From Streptomyces nojiriensis (GTDB taxonomy: Bacteria; Actinomycetota; Actinomycetes; Streptomycetales; Streptomycetaceae), in NCBI RefSeq assembly GCF_017639205.1, contig NZ_CP071139.1:2992001-3056000 (forward strand): a DNA stretch of 64,000 nt, read 5' to 3'. The position numbers and the translations under genes were made by a program. The notes below the pieces were generated by a model. The model did no database searches, was not told the origin of the DNA, and saw only the letters and a program-made list of their open reading frames with translations. This document shows positions 27,473-37,000 of the stretch, in pieces. Each line of letters opens with the position of its first letter. Position 1 is the first letter of the stretch.

Positions 27473-28852
27473 ATGCCGTACTTCGACAGCGCGTCCGCCG
27501 CCCCCCTGCACCCCGTGGCCCGGCAGGCGTTGCAGGCCTCCCTGGACGAGGGCTGGGCCGATCCGGCCCGGCTGTACCGGGAGGGCAGGCGCGCGCGGCT
27601 GCTCCTGGACGCGGCGCGGGAGGCCGCCGCGGAGGCAGTGGGATGCCGGGCCGACGAGCTCGTGTTCACTCCTTCGGGGACGCACGCGGTTCACACGGGG
27701 GTGGCGGGGGTCCTCGCCGGGCGCCGGCGCGTCGGAAGTCATCTGGTCGTATCGGCGGTCGAACACAGTTCTGTATTGCACGCGGCCGAGGTGCTCGAGG
27801 CGCGCGGTGGGACGGTGACCGAGGTCCCGGTGGACCGGTGGGGCGCGGTGACGCCCGCCGGCTACGCGCAGGCGCTCACCCCCGAGAGCGCCCTCGCCTG
27901 CCTCCAGTCGGCCAACCACGAGGTGGGCACGGTCCAGCCGGTGGCGGAGGTGGCCGAGGTCTGCGGGGCGGCCGGGGTGCCGCTGCTGGTGGACGCCGCG
28001 CAGTCGCTGGGCTGGGGCCCGGTGGAGGGCGCCTGGTCCGTGCTGGCCGCGAGTGCGCACAAGTGGGGCGGCCCGCCGGGGGTCGGCCTGCTGGCGGTCC
28101 GCAAGGGGGTGCGCTTCTCCCCCCAAGGCCCTGCGGACGAGAGGGAGTCGGGGCGCTCCCCCGGTTTCACGAACCTGCCCGCGATCGTGGCCGCGGCGGC
28201 CTCCCTGCGGGCCGTACGGGCCGAGGCGGACGCGGAGGCGGCCCGGCTGCGGGTCTTGGTGGACCGCATCCGGCGGCGGGTGGTGCGGCTGGTCCCGGAC
28301 GTGGAGGTGGTGGGCGATCCGGAGCGGCGGCTCCCGCACCTGGTCACCTTCTCCTGCCTGTACGTCGACGGGGAGACGCTGCTGCACGAGCTGGACCGGG
28401 CCGGTTTCTCGGTCTCCTCCGGCTCCTCGTGCACGAGCTCCACGCTGACCCCCAGTCACGTGCTGCGGGCGATGGGCGTGCTGTCGGAGGGGAACGTACG
28501 GGTGTCCCTGCCGCCGGGGACCCCGGCGGAGGAGGTCAACGCGTTCCTGGAGGTGCTGCCGCGCGCGGTGGCGGACGTACGGGAACGGCTCGGCGTGTCG
28601 GAGCCCCCGGCGGTGGCGCCGGTGGCGGACTCGCTGGAACTGGACGCGCTGGGGCTGCGGTGTCCGCAGCCGGTGATCGAGCTGGCCCGGGCCATCGTGA
28701 CGGTGCCGGTGGGCGGGACCGTCACGGTCGTCTCCGACGACGAGGTGGCCCGGCTGGACATCCCGGCGTGGTGCGCGATGCGGGGACACACGTATCTGGG
28801 CGAGACCCCGCGCGAAGTCGGCTCCGCCTACACGGTCCGCCGCTCCACCTGA
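27473..28852 (+). CDS. cysteine desulfurase fused to a TusA sulfur-carrier domain
   Basis: 459 aa in two domains. Residues 1-375 form an IscS-like class V PLP enzyme: LACLQSANHEVGTVQP, DAAQSLGWGP, the PLP Lys in SAHKWGGPPGVG near 196, and the mobile-loop nucleophile in SSGSSCTSSTLTPSHVL near Cys 322. Residues 385-459 form a TusA/SirA domain with its sulfur-accepting Cys in LGLRCPQPVIEL near 396. In E. coli the two are separate proteins that pass persulfide sulfur toward tRNA thiolation and other acceptors. Here the fusion would allow intramolecular transfer. No isc/suf operon adjoins it. It is divergent from ctaC, so a respiratory link is possible but unproven. Confidence 0.9.
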   Translation: MPYFDSASAAPLHPVARQALQASLDEGWADPARLYREGRRARLLLDAAREAAAEAVGCRADELVFTPSGTHAVHTGVAGVLAGRRRVGSHLVVSAVEHSSVLHAAEVLEARGGTVTEVPVDRWGAVTPAGYAQALTPESALACLQSANHEVGTVQPVAEVAEVCGAAGVPLLVDAAQSLGWGPVEGAWSVLAASAHKWGGPPGVGLLAVRKGVRFSPQGPADERESGRSPGFTNLPAIVAAAASLRAVRAEADAEAARLRVLVDRIRRRVVRLVPDVEVVGDPERRLPHLVTFSCLYVDGETLLHELDRAGFSVSSGSSCTSSTLTPSHVLRAMGVLSEGNVRVSLPPGTPAEEVNAFLEVLPRAVADVRERLGVSEPPAVAPVADSLELDALGLRCPQPVIELARAIVTVPVGGTVTVVSDDEVARLDIPAWCAMRGHTYLGETPREVGSAYTVRRST

Positions 28853-28860
28853 CCCGCCGC

Positions 28861-29060
28861 TTTCAGCCTCGCCGACGGCACCGTCCAGCCCCGCTCGCCG
28901 ATCCCGCTTCGCCGGGCGAGTTTCAGCCCCTCCGGCGTTTGAGGAGCGGGGTCTGGGGCGGAGCCCCAGGAAACCCGGCTCCGCCGGGCACCGGGCTCCG
29001 CCCGGACCCTCCCCCGGCTACCGCTGGGAGGTGCCCCCTGCTCAAACGCCGGCGAGGCTG
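28861..29060. repeat. mosaic intergenic repeat with stacked hairpins
   Basis: This fills much of the 301-nt gap between the convergent desulfurase and adenosine kinase genes. A 63-bp module at 28946-29008 is identical to 49506-49568. It contains three consecutive hairpins: CTGGGGC/GCCCCAG, CCCGGC/GCCGGG and CCGGGC/GCCCGG. It is flanked by CTCCGGCGTTTGAGGAG on one side and the CTACCGCTGGGAGGTGCCCC module plus CTCAAACGCCGGCGAGGCTG on the other. It probably acts as a bidirectional terminator. Confidence 0.85.
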
Positions 29061-29153
29061 GATGTGCGCGGGCTCAACACCAGTGAGACGGGGAAGTGCC
29101 CGGGCTCTCCCCCGGAAGGGGTGGAAACTTGGCCCGGGCCCAGACGGCGGCGG

Positions 29154-30128
29154 TCAGGCGAGGTGGGCGCGGACTTCTGCTGCGGCGTCTTCGCCGTAGG
29201 CCTTGGTGAAGCGCTCCATGAAGTGGGCACGGGCCAGCGCGTACTCCTGGGTGCCCAGGGTCTCGATGACCAGCGTCGCGAGCATGCAGCCCAGCTGCGC
29301 CGCCCGCTCCAGGCCGACGCCCCAGCCCAGACCGGTCAGGAACCCGGCGCGGAACGCGTCGCCGACACCCGTCGGGTCGACCTTCGCGGTCTCCTCCGGG
29401 CAGCCGACCACGATCGGGTCCTCGCCGACGCGCTCGATCCGGACGCCGTTGGAGCCCAGCGTGGTCACGCGGGTGCCGACCTTCGAGAGGATCTCCTCGT
29501 CGGTCCAGCCGGACTTCGACTCGATGAGGCCCTTCTCGTACTCGTTCGAGAAGAGGAAGGTCGCGCCCTCCATCAGGGTGCGGATGTTCTCGCCGTCCAT
29601 GCGGGCGATCTGCTGCGAGAAGTCGGCGGCGAAGGGGATCCCGCGCGTGCGGCACTCCTCCGTGTGGCGCAGCATCGCCTCGGGGTCGTCCGCGCCGATC
29701 AGGACCAGGTCGAGCCCGCCCACCCGGTCGGCGACGGACTTCAGCTCGATCAGCCGGGCCTCGCTCATCGCGCCCGTGTAGAAGGAGCCGATCTGGTTGT
29801 GGTCGGAGTCCGTGGTGCACACGAAGCGCGCGGTGTGCAGCACCTCGGAGATCCGGACGGACTCGGTGTCGACGCCGTGCCGGTCCAGCCAGGCGCGGTA
29901 CTCGTCGAAGTCGGAGCCGGCGGCTCCGACGAGGATCGGGCGGATGCCGAGCTGCCCCATACCGAAGCAGATGTTCGGGCCGACCCCGCCCCGCCGGACG
30001 TCGAGGTTGTCGACGAGGAAGGAGAGGGAGACCGTGTGCAGCTGGTCGGCGACCAGCTGGTCGGCGAAACGGCCGGGGAAGGTCATGAGGTGGTCGGTGG
30101 CGATGGAGCCGGTGACTGCGATGCGCAC
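29154..30128 (-). CDS. adoK: adenosine kinase, PfkB family (AdoK-type)
   Basis: 324 aa. It resembles the mycobacterial adenosine kinase AdoK along its entire length, sharing blocks such as AVTGSIATDHLM, GRFADQL, SLSFLVDNLDVRRGG, GAMSEARLIEL and VTTLGSNGV. The catalytic base and anion-hole motif DPTGVGDAFRAGFLTG is intact near residues 250-265. The expected reaction is adenosine + ATP to AMP + ADP, salvaging adenosine released by S-adenosylhomocysteine hydrolysis. Bacterial enzymes of this type are more ribokinase-like than the eukaryotic enzyme. The gene is monocistronic as far as can be seen. The upstream gap contains two GGGTAGTTT repeats 36 nt apart. Confidence 0.9.
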   Translation of the reverse strand: MRIAVTGSIATDHLMTFPGRFADQLVADQLHTVSLSFLVDNLDVRRGGVGPNICFGMGQLGIRPILVGAAGSDFDEYRAWLDRHGVDTESVRISEVLHTARFVCTTDSDHNQIGSFYTGAMSEARLIELKSVADRVGGLDLVLIGADDPEAMLRHTEECRTRGIPFAADFSQQIARMDGENIRTLMEGATFLFSNEYEKGLIESKSGWTDEEILSKVGTRVTTLGSNGVRIERVGEDPIVVGCPEETAKVDPTGVGDAFRAGFLTGLGWGVGLERAAQLGCMLATLVIETLGTQEYALARAHFMERFTKAYGEDAAAEVRAHLA

Positions 30129-30259
30129 GGCGTGGACGCTCCTGCTGAGGACGGCGAGGGACAGTCAAAACTACCCGGTAAGCAGCCCCGGGCTGTACCC
30201 CGGAAACTACCCCTTAGTAGGTCTTTCTTCGCCAGAGATCCGATGCCTACGGTGCCTGC

Positions 30260-30499
30260 ATGACCTATACCGACGGTTTCGGCTACTCCGAGTACACCGC
30301 CGCCAAGCGCGGCGCGGAAGCCCCACGACAGCCCGGTTTCGCCCGCCTGCTGGGTGACTGCGCCCGGATGGCCCCGCACTGGGCGGTTCCGGCGGGCCCC
30401 CGGCCGGTCCGCGTGGCCCCTTCGCAGATCCACGGGATCAGCGTCCCGCCGGCCTCGGCGCGGCTGATCGCCGCCACGTCCGTGTACGGGGACCAGTAG
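30260..30499 (+). CDS. small hypothetical protein
   Basis: 79 aa starting at ATG 30260. It has no signal peptide, membrane segment or motif I recognise. The sequence is moderately Ala/Pro-rich, with LLGDCARMAPHW in the middle and ISVPPASARLIAATS near the end. The ribosome site is weak, but codon use (GC-rich third positions) and its place directly upstream of the membrane-anchored gene at 30572 support expression. Function unknown. Confidence 0.6.
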   Translation: MTYTDGFGYSEYTAAKRGAEAPRQPGFARLLGDCARMAPHWAVPAGPRPVRVAPSQIHGISVPPASARLIAATSVYGDQ

Positions 30500-30571
30500 G
30501 AGGGAACCGGTTGCGCTCCCGCTCCGTCACACCCGCATCAGGTACGACGGGACCGGTGAAGGAGCGATGCG

Positions 30572-32032
30572 GTGACCAGCGAAGGACCCGACGAGACATC
30601 ACGCGGCACACGGCGGCGGCCCGCCTGGGCCGTCGGCTCGATCGCGGCCGCCGTCCTGCTGGCGGGCGGCGGCACCGCGTACTGGGCGTCGACCGCCTAC
30701 GGCGACGGTGGGCAGGGCCACCGTACGGCTGACAGCGCGGCCTCCGCGCCCCGCGACGCGGGAGACCCCTCGGGGCCGGGCATCGCGCCCGGGGAGCCCG
30801 ACCCGTCCGGCGGCGGGGTGGTCTACCGGGCGGACGTGAAGCTTCCGGAGGCCCCGGCCGGCGCGCCCACCTACGCGCTGTCCGGTGAGGTCACCTCGGC
30901 GGAGGTGGCCCGCCTCGCGGCGGCCTTGGGCCTGCCCGGCGAGCCGCGCCTGAGCGGGGACGTCTGGCTGGCCGGGGAGGCCGCCGACGGTTCCGGGCCC
31001 CGGCTCACCGTGGCCCGTACGGCGCCGGGGACGTGGAACTTCGCACGCTTCCGGGCCCCGGGCAACGGCACGGGCAACGGCGCCGGGGACGACTGTGCGC
31101 GCGGCAAGGACACCTGTGGCCCGGCCACCCTCCCGCAGGACCCGGGGGCGAGCGCGGGCGGCGGGGCCGAGACGGGCAAGCCGGTGTCGGAGGAGGCCGC
31201 CAAGGCCGCCGCGGCCCCCGTACTGGCCGCCGCGGGGGTGGCGGGGGCCCAGCAGGACGCCCGGTCCCACCAGGGGTCGGTACGGGTGGTGGCCGCCGAC
31301 CCGGTGGTCGGCGGGCTGCCCACGCAGGGCTGGTCCACGAAGGTCAGCGTGGGCTCCGACGGATCGGTGGTGGGGGGCAACGGGGAGCTGAAGGCGCCCG
31401 TGCGGGCGGCCGACCAGCAGGTGGTCGGGGCCGTGGAGGCGCTGGCCCGGCTGAACGCGAAGTCGGGCGGCGGGGAGGGCAATCCCGAGCCCAGCGGTTG
31501 CGCGAGCGCGGTTCCGCTGGCGGCGGACACCGCGGTGTCGTCCACGGACGCGGTGCCGTGCAACCCGGAGCCGCGGCCGATGAAGCCGCCGCGGACGGAG
31601 TCGGTGAAGGGCGCCGTGCTCGGGCTGGTCCCCGGCACGGTGAACGGGGCGCAGGGTCTGGTTCCGGCCTGGCTCTTCGAGGTGGCGGGCCAGGGCGGCG
31701 CGCCCGGCCGCACGGTGGCCCAGCCGGCGGCGGCCGCCCAGGAGGGCACTCCGGGCCCGAAGGACCTGCGCACGGTGACCGGGTTCTCGTACGCGGAGGC
31801 CGACCGGAAGCTGACCGTGAACTTCTGGGGCAGTGTGTGCAGCACCTACGCCATGGAGGCGCGGGAGCAGGCGGAATCGGTCCTGGTGAAGATCACGGAC
31901 ACCCCGAACAAGCCGGGTCAGGCCTGCATCATGCTGGCGCAGGAGATGTCCTTGACGGTGGCGCTGCAGCAGCCGCTGGGTGACCGGAAGGTGCTCGACG
32001 CGACCACGGGCAAGCCGATCCCCCGGCAGTAG
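30572..32032 (+). CDS. membrane-anchored secreted protein of unknown function
   Basis: 486 aa from a GTG at 30572 with AAGGAG about 10 nt upstream. A short cytoplasmic Arg-rich tail precedes one membrane span (AWAVGSIAAAVLLAGGGTAYW, about residues 19-38). The rest is a large extracytoplasmic region rich in Gly, Ala and Pro. It contains several Cys (DDCARGKDTCG, PSGCASAVP, VPCNPEP, GSVCSTYA, QACIML), likely paired as disulfides. The C-terminal third (VTGFSYAEADRKLTVNFWG and onwards) looks globular. I do not recognise a catalytic motif. It is closed by a 20-bp hairpin. Confidence 0.8.
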   Translation: MTSEGPDETSRGTRRRPAWAVGSIAAAVLLAGGGTAYWASTAYGDGGQGHRTADSAASAPRDAGDPSGPGIAPGEPDPSGGGVVYRADVKLPEAPAGAPTYALSGEVTSAEVARLAAALGLPGEPRLSGDVWLAGEAADGSGPRLTVARTAPGTWNFARFRAPGNGTGNGAGDDCARGKDTCGPATLPQDPGASAGGGAETGKPVSEEAAKAAAAPVLAAAGVAGAQQDARSHQGSVRVVAADPVVGGLPTQGWSTKVSVGSDGSVVGGNGELKAPVRAADQQVVGAVEALARLNAKSGGGEGNPEPSGCASAVPLAADTAVSSTDAVPCNPEPRPMKPPRTESVKGAVLGLVPGTVNGAQGLVPAWLFEVAGQGGAPGRTVAQPAAAAQEGTPGPKDLRTVTGFSYAEADRKLTVNFWGSVCSTYAMEAREQAESVLVKITDTPNKPGQACIMLAQEMSLTVALQQPLGDRKVLDATTGKPIPRQ

Positions 32033-32068
32033 CCGGGGTCCCGGGTGCGGCCCGGGACCGGGTACGTC

Positions 32069-32114
32069 ACGAGGGCCCGTCCCCGGTCGGATTCGACCGG
32101 GGACGGGCCCTCGT
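32069..32114. terminator. 20-bp perfect bidirectional terminator
   Basis: ACGAGGGCCCGTCCCCGGTC (32069-32088) pairs perfectly with 32095-32114, loop 6 nt. It sits between the convergent 30572 gene and erpA, 37 and 13 nt from their stops. Confidence 0.9.
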
Positions 32115-32126
32115 GGGCGTTCAGGC

Positions 32127-32483
32127 TTAGCTGAACGAGTCGCCGCAGGCGCAGGAGCCCGTGGCGTTGGGGTTGTCGATCGTGAAGCCCTGCTTCTCGA
32201 TGGTGTCGACGAAGTCGATCGAGGCACCGTGGAGGTACGGGGAGCTCATCCGGTCCGTGACGACCTTCACACCGTCGAAGTCCTTCACGACGTCGCCGTC
32301 GAGGGAGCGCTCGTCGAAGAAGAGCTGGTAGCGCAGGCCGGAGCAGCCACCGGGCTGGACGGCGACGCGGAGCGCCAGGTCATCGCGGCCTTCCTGCTCC
32401 AGCAGGGTCCTGACCTTCTCGGCGGCGGCGTCGGACAGGAGGATGCCGTCGCTCACAGTGGTCTTGTCGTCCTGTACGGACAT
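32127..32483 (-). CDS. erpA: iron-sulfur cluster insertion protein ErpA (HesB/IscA family)
   Basis: 118 aa A-type carrier. The three cluster-binding cysteines are in PGGCSGLRY and the C-terminal GSCACGD. It receives clusters and inserts them into apo-proteins. The divergent neighbour NadA needs a 4Fe-4S cluster, which makes the pairing sensible. The start is ATG 32483, because GGGAG sits about 10 nt before it; the ATG two codons upstream (32489) is too close to that site. Its 5' region is shared with nadA. Confidence 0.93.
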   Translation of the reverse strand: MSVQDDKTTVSDGILLSDAAAEKVRTLLEQEGRDDLALRVAVQPGGCSGLRYQLFFDERSLDGDVVKDFDGVKVVTDRMSSPYLHGASIDFVDTIEKQGFTIDNPNATGSCACGDSFS

Positions 32484-32681
32484 CTGCATTCACTCCCGAA
32501 GTGGGCGGCTCCCCGCCGGGGGCGGGGAAACGTCGGACTCTTGCCGTCGGTGGCAACGAGCGGGACCGCGGATTCATTCCGGGACCCGACGCTTGTTTCA
32601 GATATTCCATGCTCGCACACCGCGCGAGGGGGTGGGCCCGGCGAATCGTGGGCTGATGCGTCACATTGACACTATCGGCAT

Positions 32682-32707
32682 CGTCAAACTGACGTGAAGC
32701 GGTTATG
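32682..32707 (+). promoter_or_regulatory. putative nadA promoter with palindrome
   Basis: A -10-like TATGAT lies at about 32705-32710, roughly 75 nt before the nadA start, with no convincing -35. A 5-3-5 palindrome CGTCA-AAC-TGACG (32682-32694) overlaps where the -35 would be, and a TTGAC/GTCAA inverted pair lies just upstream. This may be an operator for an NAD-biosynthesis regulator; I cannot name it. Confidence 0.35.
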
Positions 32708-32785
32708 ATAGATAACGTCAAGTAGACGAGAAGTCGATGTGATGATCCAGAAACCCCTTGTCGCAGAACAGAAAGGGTGCGTGTC

Positions 32786-33964
32786 GTGACCACCGCCCAG
32801 CCGTTGGACGTCCAGCCGACGCCCCTTGCCCTGCTGCTGCTCGGCCGTGAGGCCGACCCCAAGAGCGAGCGCGGGGTGGAGTGCCCCGGCGACCTGCCCT
32901 CGCCGTCGGACCCGAACCTCGTGGCGCGTGCCCGCGCGGCCAAGGAGAAGCTCGGGGACAAGGTCTTCATCCTGGGTCACCACTACCAGCGCGACGAGGT
33001 CATCGAGTTCGCGGACGTCACCGGCGACTCCTTCAAGCTGGCCAAGGACGCGGCCGCCAAGCCGGAGGCGGAGTACATCGTCTTCTGCGGCGTGCACTTC
33101 ATGGCCGAGTCCGCGGACATCCTGACCTCGGACGACCAGAAGGTGGTCCTGCCGGATCTGGCCGCCGGCTGCTCGATGGCCGACATGGCCACCGCCGAGC
33201 AGGTCGCGGAGTGCTGGGACGTGCTGACCGAGGCCGGCGTCGCCGGCGTCACGGTGCCCGTCTCGTACATGAACTCCTCCGCCGACATCAAGGCGTTCAC
33301 CGGCAAGCACGGCGGCACGATCTGCACCTCGTCCAACGCGAAGAAGGCCCTGGAGTGGGCGTTCGAGCAGGGCGAGAAGATCCTCTTCCTCCCGGACCAG
33401 CACCTGGGCCGCAACACCGCCGTCCGCGACATGGGCATGTCCCTGGACGACTGCGTGCTCTACAACCCGCACAAGCCGAACGGCGGCCTCACGGCCGAGC
33501 AGCTGCGGAACGCCAAGATGATCCTGTGGCGCGGGCACTGCTCGGTGCACGGCCGGTTCTCGGTCGACTCGGTCAACGACGTCCGCGCCCGGATCCCCGG
33601 CGTGAACGTCCTGGTCCACCCCGAGTGCAAGCACGAGGTCGTGGCGGCCGCGGACTACGTCGGCTCGACGGAGTACATCATCAAGGCGCTGGAGGCGGCC
33701 CCGGCCGGTTCCAAGTGGGCCATCGGCACCGAGCTGAACCTGGTCCGCCGCCTGGCGAACCGATTCGCCGCCGAGGACAAGGAAGTCGTCTTCCTCGACA
33801 AGACCGTCTGCTTCTGCTCGACGATGAACCGCATCGACCTCCCGCACCTGGTGTGGACCCTGGAGTCCCTGGCCGAGGGCAACCTCGTCAACCAGATCCA
33901 GGTCGACAAGGAGACGGAGAGCTTCGCGAAGCTCGCGCTGGAGCGGATGCTGGCGCTCCCGTAG
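32786..33964 (+). CDS. nadA: quinolinate synthase
   Basis: 392 aa. It condenses iminoaspartate with dihydroxyacetone phosphate to quinolinate in de novo NAD synthesis, using an oxygen-sensitive 4Fe-4S cluster. The cluster cysteines are expected in VFCGVHFMAES, HPECKHEVV and TVCFCSTMNRID. Conserved His/Tyr residues sit in LGHHYQRDEV and the Ser/Asn-rich block in VSYMNSSADIKA. GTG 32786 is favoured over GTG 32777 because AAAGG is correctly spaced from it. The partner enzymes NadB and NadC are not in this gap, so the gene is on its own here. A strong hairpin follows. Confidence 0.96.
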   Translation: MTTAQPLDVQPTPLALLLLGREADPKSERGVECPGDLPSPSDPNLVARARAAKEKLGDKVFILGHHYQRDEVIEFADVTGDSFKLAKDAAAKPEAEYIVFCGVHFMAESADILTSDDQKVVLPDLAAGCSMADMATAEQVAECWDVLTEAGVAGVTVPVSYMNSSADIKAFTGKHGGTICTSSNAKKALEWAFEQGEKILFLPDQHLGRNTAVRDMGMSLDDCVLYNPHKPNGGLTAEQLRNAKMILWRGHCSVHGRFSVDSVNDVRARIPGVNVLVHPECKHEVVAAADYVGSTEYIIKALEAAPAGSKWAIGTELNLVRRLANRFAAEDKEVVFLDKTVCFCSTMNRIDLPHLVWTLESLAEGNLVNQIQVDKETESFAKLALERMLALP

Positions 33965-34003
33965 CCGCCGCTCCCGTAGCGCCGCTTCTCCCCCGTACAC
34001 GCC

Positions 34004-34040
34004 CGAAGGGCCGCCCCTCGATCCGAGGAGCGGCCCTTCG
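34004..34040. terminator. bidirectional terminator nadA / RND gene
   Basis: CGAAGGGCCGC (34004-34014) pairs with GCGGCCCTTCG (34030-34040), with an inner CCTCG/CGAGG extension, between convergent stop codons. Confidence 0.9.
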
Positions 34041-34058
34041 GCCGTCGTGCGACGGGTG

Positions 34059-37000
34059 TCAGGCCTTGGCCGGGACCTCGTCCTCCGCGGCGGAGGGGGC
34101 CGGGACCACCGTCAGGCGGGCCTCGCGCTTCGCCGCGCGCTTGGCGCGGCGGCGCTCCTTGCGGAGCTCGACCATCGTGTAGAGGGTCGGCACGAGCAGC
34201 AGCGTCAGCAGGGTGGAGCTGACCAGGCCGCCGATCACCACGACCGCGAGCGGCTGCGAGATGAAGCCGCCCTCGCCGGTGACGCCCAGCGCCATCGGGA
34301 GCAGCGCGAAGATCGTCGCCAGGGCCGTCATCAGGATCGGGCGCAGCCGGTGCCGGCCGCCCTCGATGACCGCTTCCACGACGCCCAGGCCCTGGGCGCG
34401 GTACTGGTTGACCAGGTCGATCAGGACGATCGCGTTGGTCACCACGATGCCGATGAGCATCAGCATGCCGATCATCGCCGGGACGCCCATCGGGGTGCCG
34501 GTGGCGATGAGCAGGCCGAGTGCGCCGGTCGCCGCGAACGGGATGGAGACCAGCAGGATCAGCGGCTGGACCAGCGACCGGAAGGTCGCGACCAGCAGCA
34601 TGAACACGATCGCGATGGCCGCGAGCATGGCCAGGCCCAGCGAGCCGAAGGCCTCGTCCTGGTCCTCGGAGACGCCTCCGATGGACGCGGTGGCGCCCTC
34701 CGGCAGGTGCAGGGCCTTGAGCTTGGTCTGCAGCTCGGCGCTGACCGCGCCGGTGTTGTCGCCGAGCGGCCGTGCGGTGATGGTGGCGGCGCGGGCGCCG
34801 TCGATCCGGGTCATCGCGACCGGGCCGGGGACCTCCTTGACCTCGGCGATGTCGCCGAGCTTGGCCGGGCCGACCGGGAGCGCCTGCAGTTCGGCCAGGG
34901 TGGTGGCCGGCTGCGCGGACCTGATGACGATGTCCCGCTCGGTGTCGTCGAGTACGGCCTTGCCCGCCGGGTTGCCCCGGACGGCCTGGGCGACGATCGC
35001 GCCGAGCGCGGCCTGGTTGAGGCCGGCCTCGGCCGCCTTGGGGGTGGCGGTCACGGAGATGCGGGGCACGGACTGGGACAGGTCGCTCTGTACGTCGGCG
35101 ACGTTCTTGAGCTTCGCGACCTCGCCCCGGACCTGCTCGGCGGCCTCGGCGAGGACCTTGCCGTCGCCGGCCTTGACGACCACGCTGAGGTTCTGGCTGC
35201 CGAAGCCGTCGCCCGCCACGATGCGGGTCTCGCCGATGCCGTCGAGAGCGGCCAGCTTGCCCTCGATGCCCTTCTTGACGGCGTCGGCCTTGCCGGAGTC
35301 CTTCAGGCTGACCTGGTACGAGGCCTGGTTGGAGCCCGTACCGCCGCCGAAGGCCGCGAGGAAGCCGGAGGAGCCGACGGTGACCTGGTAGCTCTTGACC
35401 CCGTCGACCGAGGCCAGCACCTGCTCGACCTTGCGGCTCGCCTCGTCGGAGGCGGCCAGCGAGGTGCCGGGGGCGAGTTCCTGCTTGACCGTCAGGACCT
35501 CCTGCTCGCCCTGGTCGAAGAAGTTGGTCTTCAGCAGCGGGGTCATCCCGAAGGTGCCGATCAGGACGACCACCGCGATGGCCACACTGGTCACCCGGCG
35601 CCGGGTGGCGAAGCCCAGGACGCGGACGTAGAAGAGCTGGAGGCGGCTGCGCGCCTCCTTCTCCTCGGCCTCGCGGCGGGCCTTGGCCGCGCTCTCGGCG
35701 TTGCCGGGCTCGACGCCCTTGGGTGCGCTCAGGAACCAGTACGAGAGCACCGGTACGACCGTCAGCGAGACGAGCAGCGAGGCCAGCAGGGCCGCGGTGA
35801 CGGTGAGCGAGAAGGAGCCGAAGAGCTCGCCGATCATGCCGTCGGTGAGGCCGATCGGCAGGAAGACGGCGACGGTGGTGAGGGTGGAGGAGGTGACCGC
35901 GCCGGCGACCTCCTTGACCGCGGTGATGATCGCGGCCTCGCGCTCCTCGCCGTAGCCGAGGTGGCGCTTGATGTTCTCCAGGACCACGATCGAGTCGTCG
36001 ACCACGCGGCCGATGGCGATGGTGAGGGCGCCCAGGGTCAGCATGTTGAGCGACAGGTCGCGGGTCCACAGCACGATGAGCGCGAGGACGACGGACAGCG
36101 GGATGGAGACCGCCGTGACCAGCGTCGAGCGCAGCGAGGCCAGGAAGACCAGGATCACGATCACCGCGAAGAGCAGGCCGAGCATGCCTTCGGTGGTGAG
36201 GCTGGAGATGGACTTGGCGACGGCCGGGCCCTGGTCGCTGACGACGGTCAGGTCGGCGCCGGCGCCGAGCGCGGTGCGCAGCTCGGGCAGCTTGTCCTTG
36301 ACCGCGTCGGAGATCGCGACGGCGCTGCCGTCCTTGTCCATGGTGAGGACGAGGGCGAGGCTGGGCTTGCCGTTGGTGCGGGTGATGGAGACGGCCTTGG
36401 CCGGCTCCTGCTTGACGGTGGCGACGTCGCCGAGGCGGACGGCCGGCTTGCCCGGGCCGGGGGTCAGGCGCAGCTCTTCCAGCTGGGCGAGGGAGGTGTA
36501 GCCGGAGCCCACGCGCACGGTGCGGTTCTTGCCGGCCTCGTCGAAGGAGCCTGCGGGGACGGCAGCGCCGCCCGCCTGGAGGCCCTCGGCGAGCTTGGCG
36601 CCGTCGAGGCCGGCGGCCGCGAGCTTGGCGTTGTCGGGGGTGACGGTGACCTGGAGGTCCTGGACGCCGTCGACGGTGACCTGGCCGACGCCCTCGATGT
36701 CCGAGAGGACGGGGACGACGGAACGTTCCAGCTGGTCGGCGAGCGCCTGCTGGTCCTTGTCGGCGGTGACGGCCAGGATGACGGTCGGGATGTCGTCGGT
36801 GGAACCGGCCACGACCTGCGGGTCCACCTCGGCGGGCAGCCGGACGCGGGCCCGGTTCACGGCCTGCTGGACGTCGGCGACGAGCTGCTTGGTGCCGCTG
36901 TCGCCGTAGTCGAAGGTGGCCATGATGAGGGCGTTGCCCTCGCTGGCGGTGGAGGTGATGCCGGTGAGGCCGTCGACACCCTTGAGCATGGCCTCGATCG

